Assembly: GCA_037043015.1 (NCBI GenBank)
Contig: CM073323.1
Coordinates: forward strand, 4,216,001-4,280,000
Direction: 5' to 3'
From: Bryum argenteum
Taxonomy: Eukaryota > Streptophyta > Bryopsida > Bryales > Bryaceae
Length of the DNA stretch: 64,000 nucleotides
Both the position numbers and the translations under genes were made by a program. Numbering within the stretch: position 1 is the stretch's first letter; each line of letters starts with the position of its first letter. Shown here piece by piece: positions 35,001 to 45,897 of this stretch. The notes beneath the pieces were generated by a model, which did not search any database, was not told the DNA's origin, and worked only from the letters and a program-made list of their open reading frames with translations.

Positions 35001-36298
35001 ATGAGCCTGGAGGTGGCATGGTCAAGTATGTATATCTATTCTGTTAAACTTTCTGAAATTATTTCTTATTACTGCTTGTGCCATGGTTTACTTTCGTTTC
35101 TTTGATGACTAATGTTCGCCTTCTTCAAATTACAGAGAGTGCCTGAGGGCCTACTACAGCACCTGCAGGAACCTCCAGATGCGCAAGCCGAGCCAGATTA
35201 TCATCTACAGGTATCATTGATTTTTATCATTGGTTATTTGTCTGGAAATCTTTTTTTGTGGGAAAGACTTAACGAACTCCAGTATTAGTATGCTGAACGT
35301 GAAGCTGGTACCGATTGTTTCAGGGATGGAGTCAGTGAGAGCCAGTTCGCCGAGTGCCTTCAAGTGGAGTTCACGGCTTTCAAACGGGTATAATATCCAT
35401 CATCCCTTCAGCTCATACTTGTCGTCCTTTTGTAGCATTCCGGTGCCAACCCATTGTTATCTGCACAGGCCTGCGAGGATCTGGAGCCTGGATACAACCC
35501 AGGAATCACCTTCATCGTTGCTCAGAAGCGCCACAACACGCGCTTCTTCCCTCACGGCAACGACAAGATGAAGAACGGAAACGTTCTGCCAGGTATGGGT
35601 GAACCCTGTCATACCTTTACTAAGTTCATTCGAAACCATCGATTATATCTGATTCATTTGTGTGTACGTTTACAGGTACTGTCGTGGACAAAGATGCGTG
35701 CCACCCTCACAACCACGACTTCTTCCTGGTTTCTCAAGCAGGGCTAATCGTAAGCGTTCCATCTTCACCACAGTACTTTCATTTCTTGAAGTTTTCATTC
35801 AGCTTTTATTCTTGTTCGGTGTCTTACTTAGTGCGCATTGCAGGGCACATCCCGCCCGACTCACTACCACGTCCTCGTGAACGAGAACAAGCTCACCCCT
35901 GACGACATTCAGACGCTCACGAACAACCTCTGCTACACGTTTGGACGATGCACCACTGCAATATCTATGGGTAAGCCCCGTCTCAATACTCTCATTCGAT
36001 GGGAGTAACAGTTCTCTTGTACCAGTTGATTGTCTCGATACTTTTATTGAATGTGAGGATCTATTTTTGTGTACTAACTGGTTGGCTTGGGCTTGGAATG
36101 AATACAGCGGCTCCAGCGGCGTATGCCCATGTTGTAGCGACAAGGTACAGGAAGCTCGTGGATACTTGGGGAGGAAGCTCCGGTGGCTCTGATTCCACCT
36201 CTCAGAGGAGCGGCAAGGAGGGAGGAGGTCCTCCACGCCCTGTTCAGGCCCTGCCAGCACTGAAGATCAAGCCTGAGCATTCTATGTTTTTCTGTTGA
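32025..36298 (+). CDS. AGO4-like: Argonaute protein, AGO4/6/9-like clade, complete
   Basis: Sixteen coding exons: 32025-32318, 32448-32712, 32805-33021, 33124-33471, 33557-33716, 33789-34013, 34101-34163, 34237-34507, 34586-34701, 34784-35025, 35136-35210, 35324-35387, 35469-35592, 35676-35749, 35844-35970 and 36108-36298. They give 951 aa with every phase consistent. The N terminus is Gly/Pro-rich. An N domain ([15 protein letters not shown]), PAZ (about 300-450), MID ([20 protein letters not shown]) and PIWI (about 600-910) follow, ending MFFC. Slicer residues are present: D679 ([10 protein letters not shown]), E720, D760 ([10 protein letters not shown]) and the HYH at 853-855. [10 protein letters not shown] and VRTQP point to the AGO4 clade, which binds 24-nt siRNAs and guides RNA-directed DNA methylation. 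However, NGNVLPGTVVD and [13 protein letters not shown] resemble AGO1-type or early-diverging AGOs, so a basal position is possible. Clade assignment is by eye. Confidence 0.95.
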
Positions 36299-36644
36299 AC
36301 CCATCGGCCAGCTCGAGCTTGCGACTCCCTATTCGTGGCTCGAGGATGAGCTTGTTAGTGCCGATTTCCGGACCTGCGTCCATCTTTCTTTTTCTGTGTT
36401 GCTAGTGCATAAGTGGCAATTTTGCAGTCCTGCCACTAATGTACATAGACAGAGTTGGGTATGCACTTTCCACACTTTTTTACTTTGTCGAAAAAAAAAA
36501 ACAGAGATTTTTTGTTTTTGTTTCTGAGAACTTCAATACCTGTACTTCGAACCATGTTGATGCCAACTTTGAACCATACTGATGGTAATATTGAAGTCTC
36601 TTTGAAGACCGGACATTTTACTGTGTATTTACGCTGTACTGTTC
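36299..36644. other. Argonaute 3' untranslated region and downstream
   Basis: Plain sequence after the Argonaute stop codon with an A-run at about 36490. It is probably 3' untranslated region followed by spacer. No gene seen. Confidence 0.5.
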
Positions 36645-36890
36645 GTCGTGGGGGGTTAAAATTTCACATCAATCAACTATTATTTGAATGTCTGTCGTGG
36701 GGGGTTTAAAATTTCACACCAATCAACTCTTATTTGAATGTTCGTCGTGGGGGGTTAAAATTTCACATCAATCAACTATTATTTGAATGTCTGTCGTGGG
36801 GGATGAAAATTTCACACCAATCAACTCTTCTTTGATTGTCTGTCGTGGGGGGATTAAAATTTCACATCAATCAACTCTCCTTTGAATGTG
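36645..36890. repeat. 49-bp tandem repeat, five copies, just after Argonaute
   Basis: Unit GTCGTGGGGGGTTAAAATTT, then CACATCAATCAACT and a T-rich tail. Copies 1 and 3 share CACATC...CTATTATTTG, while copies 2 and 4 share CACACC...CTCTT, so the array seems to have grown by copying a two-unit block. It starts about 350 bases after the Argonaute stop codon. Confidence 0.92.
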
Positions 36891-37429
36891 AGGACGCTAG
36901 GCTATGACTTTGTCTGGGCAATGATCATTCCAGTGACAGTGAATAGCCTCAGTACTAGTATGGCAGTAGTGTGCTGATGGTAACTGTAATGGTGTGCTGT
37001 GAGGGTCCCCTCAGCGTGTGGTTGTCGATCATGAGCTGTAATGAGAGACGACTGGGTCTAAATTCGTAGAATTTGCGGAATATGTACAGAAAAGTGATGA
37101 TGTTTTAGACTTAGTACGAAATCTTATGTACAATATCCAAGAGCTAGATCTTAATATACATAGTAGTGATAGCACAACACGAGACAGGAATGTGAGAGTG
37201 TTCAAGGAATTATGTGTACCGGAGACACGAGTGTGCAAGTGTCCAAGGAATTATGGAGATTTGTGCTTCAGGTAGATTTTCATGATCTCGTTCCGTAGTT
37301 TTAGTTGCTTCACCCAAATCTTCACTGCTGAACTTGGTCTTCGGGAGGAGACCTTCCCATATGAAGGCCATATCTTTGTTTCGTACTCCCCATATAAATG
37401 GTGTAATATCTGATTGCTTTGAATCGCTT

Positions 37430-37570
37430 CATGAGAAGGTCCCCATGAGAATGGTATAATTTTATGTGCTCTGAATCGCTTCAGCATTTCGAAGGGGGCA
37501 GAATTTTGGCCTCAGACATGGTGTAAGTTTTAAGGTGCTCTGAATCGCTTCAGCATTTCGAAGGGGTAAC
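37430..37570. repeat. Short repeat of CTCTGAATCGCTTCAGCATTT
   Basis: CTCTGAATCGCTTCAGCATT followed by TCGAAGGGG occurs twice (about 37470 and 37536). A related TTGAATCGCTTCATGAGAAGG lies at about 37420. Function unknown. Confidence 0.7.
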
Positions 37571-37629
37571 TTCAATTGATCATTATGAGTTAGGAAGCTC
37601 ATTGAAAATGTGAGTACTTCTTTTTGTTT

Positions 37630-38145
37630 TATTGACCCCCAAATCTCCCAAAACTCCTTAATTCCACCCTCCTTCAATGCAAGATGAAAAATTTAAACTT
37701 TTGACGTAATCTCAAGTATGTAACCGTAAGATCTTACACCTAACTTGTTGCAAAATGGGTTTGAAGTTCTCGACCAAAAACCAATTTTAAGAGTCAATTC
37801 GAGCTATGGCTCTTCAAAGTCTTCTTCCGGAGTGAGTTGGGAACATGTCTATGCAATTTAACCCTCATGCGACGTATAAAACCTAAAGTAATGCTTGAAT
37901 TTTTACATGGAGGTATGCTGAAATTCAACTTCTTTGAAGATTTAAATGGCATGTGAAGAATAATTGGATGAAAGATCCAAACGGTGAGATCTTGCATTAA
38001 TACCTTATTTCCAAGTACAAAATAAAAAACTTGCAAAAAGAGAGTAAAATTGTCATTTTTGGTGAATTTTTGAAGTTTCTTGCGATCTTATTTATTTCGA
38101 GCAAATTTTGAGAATAAACGAGCATATACCGCAGTTTGGGGAGTT
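37630..38145. repeat. Inverted repeat, left arm (0.5 kb)
   Basis: This block is the diverged reverse complement of 40385-40985. For example GTAACCGTAAGATCTTACAC here faces TAAGATCTTACGGTTACATA there, and CATGCGACGTATAAAACC faces GGTTTTATAGGTCGCATG. The two arms enclose about 2.2 kb. A third, more diverged copy lies at about 58270-59050. Could be the long terminal inverted repeats of a DNA transposon or two independent insertions. Confidence 0.8.
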
Positions 38146-38990
38146 TTCCGCTCCTTCGCACCATTTGGTAAATCGTCCGGGGCAATCCTGTTTACAAATC
38201 TTCTTCCTTTTGTCCCCACACTTGATTAAGCCTCCCCTCCCAAACTCGGATTGGCGATGCCCGGCCCAACCTAAGCCACCACTTTTCTTTTGGTGCAGTT
38301 ACCCGCCACCTCCCCCTTGAAGGTGCGCCTTCATGGCTTTGAGAGCCTTCGACGTTGTTTGCCGGCTCTGTACGCCGTTCTTCACTGCCTGTCCTGCTAA
38401 AGTGCTCAATTGGGGTCCTCCACTTTCTTGAACATTTGCAAGACCTTCAACTTCAAGCTTGTCAAAGTACAAGCCCTCTTTGGACCCGCAAATTATGGTA
38501 TACTTCAACAAGCAAGAGTGACATTGCCTTTGATCATGGAGGGAAAGCTTATATTCCCAGAAGAGGATTTGTACGTTGGATAAGGGTACAAATCGTTTGT
38601 ATGTAACAAGATTCTTGTTTTCAACAAAGTTCTCTCTTGGCTTTTCATCCTTATTAATTAAGGCAATGTTGGGTGGTGTTGTTACCATGCTACTTGTGTG
38701 TGAATAGAATTAGGGGGAGTTACATCAATATTGATGATAGTTTGTAGTAGAAAAGTCTTGCTTTGTGTACGACTCCAACCAATTTATATGGAAGATGTAA
38801 AGACGGATCCGTTTCCATCGTTGTTTCCAACTGAGCGAGACGGCTAAAAAAGTTTCTTCTCACATTCTTGGATTCAACAAGTCGCACCTTCACCATCGGA
38901 ATCCTTACATAGTCAACTTTAAATCCTAAAAGGTCAATTCCTTCCGTTCACCAACTTACTCTATCGGCAATTTGGCATTTATTTTCATAA
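38146..38990. other. Unique-looking DNA between the inverted arms
   Basis: A minus-strand frame at 38299-38688 (129 codons, ending KAMKAHLQGGGGG) is the longest open frame here and uses moderate GC. It shows no motif I recognise. It might be a decayed piece of a transposon gene, or chance. Confidence 0.3.
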
Positions 38991-39760
38991 ATCTCTTAAT
39001 CAATGGCATGTAAGTCTCAGAAGTCATTGCCTTCATCGTGAGAATATTTTCAACAAGTTGAAGCAAAATTCTAAAAGTTACTGCTTGTAAGTTTCACTAG
39101 TCACATTCATGAGTGAGAGAATAAATTGAACAAGTAAAAACAAAACTCTAAAAGGTCACCGCTTTTGAGTTACAGTAGTCACCGTTGTAATTGTTATCGT
39201 GGTAATAGTTCCAACAATATAAAGCAGAATATCTAAAAGTCACATATTATGAGTTTGAAATGTTATAATAGTCATCATGAGAACATTTCTAATGATTTAA
39301 AAAAACAAAATTTTAAAGTCACTGCTTAAAAGCTTCAAAAGTCATTGTAAGAATACCTCCAATAAGTTAAAAGAGAATTCTAGAAGTCACTGCTTGTAAG
39401 TTTAAGTAGCGACTGCTTTTATGGTCATCGCCAACAAGTTGAAGGTGAACTCTAAAAGTCACCATGATTGTACAATTCTGTAGTCACCGTCGTCATCGTC
39501 ATTGAAGTATTTTCAACAAGTTGAAACAATGAAAGCCAGTGCTCGTTAGTATCAGAAGTCACCGTCCACCGTCGTCTTGTTAAGAATATTTCCAAAAAAT
39601 TGGGCCATAATTCTAAAAGTCATTGGTTGTAAATATTGGTAGTAAGCGTTGTGATTGTGAATACTTTCAACATACTGAAGCAGAATTTTAAGAGTCACTA
39701 CTTTAGTGTTGTCATGGTTCTCGTATGAATATTTCCAACAAGTTTAAGCATAATTTATAA
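38990..39760. repeat. Degenerate 78-bp tandem repeat, about ten copies
   Basis: Units contain AGTCACCGCTTGTAAGTTTC, AGTAGTCACCGTTGT and TCCAACAAGTTGAAGCAAAA plus TTCTAAA. The CAACAAGTTGAAG core recurs at 68-84 bp spacing from about 39050 to 39740. The array lies between the two inverted arms. Confidence 0.82.
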
Positions 39761-39775
39761 GATCATCAAAGTTTG

Positions 39776-39822
39776 TTTTTTTTTTTGTTTTTTTTTTTTG
39801 TTTTTTTTTTTTTTTTAATTTT
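39776..39822. repeat. T-rich tract interrupted by G
   Basis: Runs of 8-15 T broken by single G residues, directly after the 78-bp array. Simple-sequence DNA. Confidence 0.9.
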
Positions 39823-40384
39823 AAGTATACGACTCATTTTTCTTTCAGAATATATGCGTGAGATTTCTCAACAAAAACATAAATCAACTCGTTTTTGTAG
39901 TGTAATTTCTACCTCTAAGAAGATACTGAATATGCTGTAATTTTTCCTTGTTGAAATTCTAGAACTAGCAGTCTTTGATGATGTATCACACTAATGAAAA
40001 GTCAAGCAATTATAACCTGCATGAAATTAATTTCCTAAAAAAAAATAAAAATAAATAAAATCTTTGTGACTGTAAATATCAAAAGCTTGACTTTATATTG
40101 TAGGTTGATAACGTATTAAGTGCGTATAAGTCAAATTTTCATGAAGTCTTGTGGATTGACCCCTAATGTCGAAAAGAGCCCAAAACGGGTCGTTTGGGGT
40201 CTGGTCAGCCCCTTATTTACTATATTTAGCTTGTTCAAAAATTGAAACCCCTTGCAAGTTGTAGAGTTTTCCCATACCTTTCCAATAAGATATTTTGAAC
40301 TTCAAATTTCCCTTTACTTTAGAAGATATTGACGATCAAAGTTTAGTTGAAAACACTATTTGAAATCTGCCCGAAAGTGCCCAA
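39823..40384. other. AT-rich DNA before the right inverted arm
   Basis: No gene. From about 40200 the sequence resembles 58280-58480 (CAAGTTGTAGAGTTTTCCCAT versus TAGGTTGTAGATTTTTGTCC in order), so the repeat family of the inverted arms extends further on this side. Confidence 0.5.
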
Positions 40385-40985
40385 ACTCCAGGATATGCTT
40401 GTTTATTCTCAAAATCTGCCCCCCCAAAAAAATAAATTGCAGGAACTTCAGAAATCCAATAAAAATTGAGATTTTACTTATTTTCAATTTTTGTATTTTT
40501 TACTTGTAAATAAGGTTCTAAGGCATGACCATTTGGATCTTTCATCCAATTATTCTCCACATGCCATTTTTATCATCAAAGAGGGGCATTTGAAGTTGAA
40601 TTTCAGCGTGCTTCCATGTGCAAATTCAAGCATTTCTTTTGGTTTTATAGGTCGCATGAGGATAAAAATTGCATAGACATGTTCCTAACTCACTTAGGAA
40701 CAAGATTATGCAGTTCAAATTTACTCTTAAAATTGGTTATGTGGGTCCACAAAAAACTTTGAGCCCATTTTGCAACAAAGGGAAAAACTTTTTTATGAAC
40801 TTTGCATGTTACGATCACACAATTGGTAAGGAATTTGAAAGTACGTTTTGGTACACACATACATGGACAAGTTAGGTATAAGATCTTACGGTTACATACT
40901 TGAGATTACGTCAAAAGTTGAAATTTTCATCTTGCATTATGGTGGTTTTGAGGAGTTTTAACAGTTTTGGGGGCTTTCGACTTTA
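40385..40985. repeat. Inverted repeat, right arm (0.6 kb)
   Basis: Reverse-complement partner of 37630-38145; see that entry for matching blocks. It is the same orientation as the third copy near 58270-59050. Short open frames here (40491-40875) lie wholly within the repeat. Confidence 0.8.
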
Positions 40986-41769
40986 AGAGTTAAGTAGCGC
41001 TTAGCACTATGAATCAAGAGTCATGTCCAAATTTTTTGATCATTTTCATGGGTATGGCTCTTGGTCGAGAGTCATGACCATGAAACATCAAAAATTATAT
41101 CTTAAGTGGATTGGTCACTCTTTGGAGCACAAAAGGGATTTAGAGTTTTAGACCGGGACACGTTTAAGCTCAATTTTTCAATATAATTCCTCCTCATTCC
41201 CTCTTTTGACCTCCCTTCTTCCTCCTTTCTCTTGATATAATTACACACAACCTGATGAATAATTTTTGAGCCTCATGATCTTCTAGATTATAGTTGAGTA
41301 GGGGCATTTTCTTTGGCGCAATTGTTATCTAGGAGACCATGAAATATCATCTATTTTGGACAATTTTGCATACCTTGGGGACCTCAAAGGTAGTGGTTAT
41401 TCTCCTTTTCTCAAGGTAGTATAAAGTCAAATGGGACCACGAGAAATTTATTGGCATATTGTAGCTTTTGGAATTCCGTGTTAATGGCTTTTGGTGGAGA
41501 GTGTAAACTGCGCCTAAGCTTCTAATCATTGCTTTGTGTGTGTTTGCAATAAAAAATCACATGAAAGATGTAATAATAGATATGTTACACATTGTTGTTT
41601 CAATTGAGCCCACTAGGAAACTCATGTGACAAGGATACAATTACATTCCGAGCCAAACACTCTACTAGCTAGCAACTAGGATTCAATTTGACAGTAGTTC
41701 AATAAGATGATTTACAACATCAATTCTCTTAGATTGAATAATTGCGGCATGTAAACAAAAATACTTACC
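40986..41769. other. AT-rich spacer, nothing recognised
   Basis: Between the inverted arm and the 290-bp array. No gene-like frame and no repeat seen. Confidence 0.5.
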
Positions 41770-44133
41770 ACAGTCAAATTTCAATAAAAAAAGGTCATGT
41801 TTCCATCAGTCACCAATCCCACTCTATCCACAGAGACATTTAGATTCACATGTCTTCTACTGAGTTGCATGCAAGATTCAATGGTCTCCGTCATCCAAAG
41901 GATGTCTTAAAAAAGTTGCATGAAAAATGTGAAAGATCAGTGCTTTTAACCTTAGTGCCTGTATGATTCGAAAGACAGTTGCTACTCGAATACTTTTGAG
42001 TGTCAAAGCTAATTTCAAAAAATAAGAATAAGAACTTATAGAAAGTATTTAAATGTGACTGTGATCGTGACCATTGGACTGCTCACCACAGGTCAAATTT
42101 GAATCATCAAAGCTCAGTTCTCCATCATCTCGATTCACACAAAGTTGCCTGCAAGTTGCAAGTTTCAGTGATCATTGTCATCGTAAGGATATTTTTGAGA
42201 AGTTGCATCAAAACTGTTAAAGACTAGTGCTATCAACCTCGTTGCATGTACAATTTGATAGAAGCGTTACCATTGGAATCTTATGATGTATCAAATCTTA
42301 TTTTTTAAAATAAGTACTTATACAACGTAACCAACAATGTCCACTGGATAACCCACCAAAAGTCAAATTTGAATCCTATAAGCTGAGGTTTCCGTCACAC
42401 TCTCACTCACCGATCTATCACCCACAGATCTACATTCACCTATCTGAGTCGCGTGCAAGTTTCATCGTCATCATCGTCATTGTAAGGATATTTTTAAAAA
42501 ATTGATTCATAATCGTGAAAGATCAGTGCTATCAACCTCAGTGCATGTACGATCCGATAGAAGCATTACATTGTTATCTTTTCATGTGTCAAATCTTATT
42601 TTTAAAACTAAGAACTAATTGAGTGATCATTGGACTATCCACTGCAAGTCAAATTTGAATTATCAAAGCTCATGTTTTCATCAGTCTCGTACTAGGTCGC
42701 GTGCAAGTTTCAGTGATCACTGTTATTGTGATATTTTTTTAAAGTTGAATCACAATTTTAAAAAATCGCTACTTTCATCCTCAGTGCATGTTTTATGCAA
42801 TAGAAGCAATACCACTGGAATCTATTCATGTGTCAAATCTTATTCAAAAAGAAGAACTAATTCGGTGTATCGAGTGACCATTGAAGTGCCAACCACAAGT
42901 TTAAGTTCAATCTTATTAGCTGAGGTTTCCATCACTCGATGACTATATCAACCGAGACATCTACATTTACATCTCTTTTATTGAGGCGCGTGCAAGTTTC
43001 ACTGATTATCATCATTGTGAAGATATTTTTGAAAGGTTGAATCAAGAATTGTAAAAGATCAGTCCTTTCAACCTCAGTGCATGTAGTAATCAATAGAAGC
43101 GTTACCACTAGAATTTTTTCATGTGTCAAAGCTACTTCTAAAAAATGAGTACTTATAGAATATATTCAACAAGTGACCACAAGTGAAATTTGAATAATAA
43201 AAGCTCATGTTTCCATCAATCACAAATCCCTCTCTATCGATCAACAAGATTCACATATCTCGTACGAAGTGGCGTGGTTGTTTCAGTAATGACCCTGTTA
43301 GTGAGGATATTATTTAAAAGTCGAATAGAAACATGAAAGATCAATGCTTTCAACCTTAGTGCATGTATGATTCGATAGAAGCGTTTTCATTGAAATCTCT
43401 CCATGTGTCAAATCTTATTTTCAAAAATTAGTACTTATAGAATATATCGAACGGTGGCTGTTATACTACCCACCACAAATCAAACTTGAATCATAAAAGC
43501 TTAGGTTTCCATCAGGTACCGATCTCACTCTATCGATATAGAGATCTAAGTCAACTTTGAATTATAAAAGCTTAGGTTTCCATCAGGCACCGATCTCACT
43601 CTATCGATATAGAGATCTAGATTCACATATCTAGTAGTGAGTTGCGTGCAAGTTTCAGTTATCATTGTTATGTGAGGATATATATTTGAGAAGTTGAATC
43701 AGAATTGTTAAAAATAAGTGCTTTCAACCTAAGTTCTCGAATGTGTGACTAGATAAAAAAGTTACCACAAGAATCCCCTCATGCATCATAGTTATTTTAA
43801 AAAAAGAAAAATTCTTCTAGAATGTATCGAACGGTGACCATTGGAGTGCCCACTACAAGTCAATTTTGAATCATTAAGCTCATGTTTCCATCAGTCACCA
43901 ATCCGACTGTATCGACTGAGGCGTCTAAATTCACATGTCTTGTATTGAGTTGCGTGCAAGTTCTACTGTAAAAAATAAGTGCATTCAACCGCATGGCATG
44001 TATAATACGAGCATTATTACTAGAATCTTTTCATATGTGAAATCTAATTCAATAAAGAAGTACTTATAGAATGTATAAAAAGAGTGACCACTAGACTGCC
44101 CACCACAAATGAAATTTGAATCATAAAAGCTCA
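41770..44133. repeat. 290-bp tandem array, first block (about eight copies)
   Basis: Each unit of about 285-300 bp runs in order: CATGTGTCAAATCTTATTTT; AATAAGTACTTATAGAATGTA; a GTGACCATTGGACT-CCCACCACAAGTC block; AATTTGAATCATAAAAGCTC; TCCATCAGTCACCAATCCCA; CTATCGACTGAGACATCTAG; ATTCACATGTCTCGTACTGA; GTTGCGTGCAAGTTTCAGTG; and GATCAGTGCTTTCAACCTCA. Copies differ by perhaps 15-30 percent with many small indels, so the array is old. The same array resumes at 45898 after a 1.76 kb interruption. Short open frames inside it (for example 42619-42942) are by-products. Confidence 0.88.
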
Positions 44134-45897
44134 TGTGACACCAAATTCCTCTTACAAAGAATTTAGGCACAAAATGGGCCGGAAGAGGGTGCACGCAGTA
44201 ATTCCTTCCAAGCAATGGATCCTTTCAACGACTATATTCTAATATGCTCAAACCGAAGTTAAACTCTCTAACCTAGTCAACCACCCATGCAACTTGGCCC
44301 TTTCTCAAACATGCACTTTAATCAACATCACCAATCCATACTCAAGCAAACTTCGACCCAATTACATTCACTTAATCAATATAGGCCTACTTCAAGCATG
44401 CACTCACAAATCTAGTGATAATGGTTGCTCAAAGTAAACCCAAGTGACCATCATAGACTTAGAATACAAATTTCAGAGTGTTTTGGGCTAATTCTACTCC
44501 CACAAGCTCCAAATCCCACATGAACTAAGGGGTTTAGCACTTCTCTTGGAGCTTAAAAAGTTAGCAATTCACATAAAACACCTCCTACTTAGATTCTATA
44601 CACCCAATTCTCCCCATATACTTCCACAAGCAATCTAGGCATCCAATTTTTCCAAGTTAGAGTTTATTGGGGAATTTTGTGCAATGCTTCCGCGTTGTGC
44701 TGCAAAACCCCAAATTCAACCTAAACTTCAACTACAAGCAAAAATTGATCAAAACCTAGTGAATTTTGGGCTTTCGCGCTGAGTCCCTCACTAGGCCAAT
44801 CTCAACACAAAAGCAGCAACTACAACAATGCAAATCACATACATTCCAACGAGAGCAACTCAAACAAAACCCACACACAAGAAATCTCACAACACATGCA
44901 ATTCTTACAACTCAAATTCATACATATTTTTTGGCAACTATATTACCTTTTCAATTTTAAGCATTTTTTTCTAGACTAATAGAAATACCAAACGGTAACA
45001 CTTCAATCAAATATTGCAAGGAAGTTAAAGTATTGAAAGGGAAGGCTCCTACTATGATACATGCCTGCTGGAGCACTCCTCCTCCTCCCAAAGGCTATAA
45101 CTCCTTTGTTTTTGATCTATTGAGAGCAATCTTGGGCTTGTTGGAAAGCTAGACTGAGGGCGTTCCCTTCCTCCAAAAGGCTCTATAAGATTTGTCACTG
45201 ATTTCCTACAATTGCCCTCCAAAGTCAGCCTACTCGATCTACTAGGTTTGCCGCAAACCAGTAAGCCGCTTTGGTAGATTTGCGATTTCTCCCTTATCCT
45301 TGCTCGTATGATAGCAAGCTTGGGCTTGTTGGGAAGCCAACTTGAGGGCGCTCTCTTCCTTCAAAGTGCTCGTCAATATTCGTTACCAATCGCCCAAATC
45401 GTCCTCCAAATTCAACCTTCTAATTTTGCTGCCATACAACCGGCCACTACCCCGTCCTTGTCTCACCTACACAACATCCACTTACAATTCCCCTTCAAAT
45501 CCATAGGGTCTCTCCCCAGAAACACATTCTCCTTCTTCCTCCTAGAGCCCTCTCTTCCCCCACACAAACCTCTTCTCCCTCCCCCTTCCGGTTCTCTCTT
45601 TTCCTCCAAGATGAAACTCATCCGGCGGCTTTTATCCAATCAACACATTCACTGGCAAAGGTAAAACCTCCTACTACTTTAATTCACAAAAGTTCACAAA
45701 ATACCTAAATTTTGAACACCACGATCGACTAAATATCAACGAATAGGTAACTAATACAATTCATTTCGACATTACTTCCAAAACAAATCGTAATTATCGA
45801 AATTCTATTAAATGGTAAAAAAACTCAAACTAGGCTTACGCAATGCGTTCTCTCATGCCTAAAAGCTATGGGAACGACTTCCCATTAAGGTGAAAAA
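44134..45897. other. 1.76 kb insertion splitting the 290-bp array
   Basis: The array unit stops after AAAAGCTCATG and resumes with ATCGGTTGAGACATCTAG, so the intervening DNA looks inserted. About 25 bases of unit are missing at the join. The insert begins TGTGACACCAAATTCC. It contains a pair of related blocks about 180 bp apart (CTTGGGCTTGTTGG...GAGGGCG, near 45135 and 45315). The plus-strand frame 45308-45664 (118 codons, Ser/Pro/Leu-rich) has no recognised domain. Element type not identified. Confidence 0.5.

Noticed and set aside
44134-45897. Solo LTR of a retrotransposon
   Set aside because: The insert starts TGTGACACC, as some LTRs do, but I found no matching end and no target duplication, so no family is assigned.
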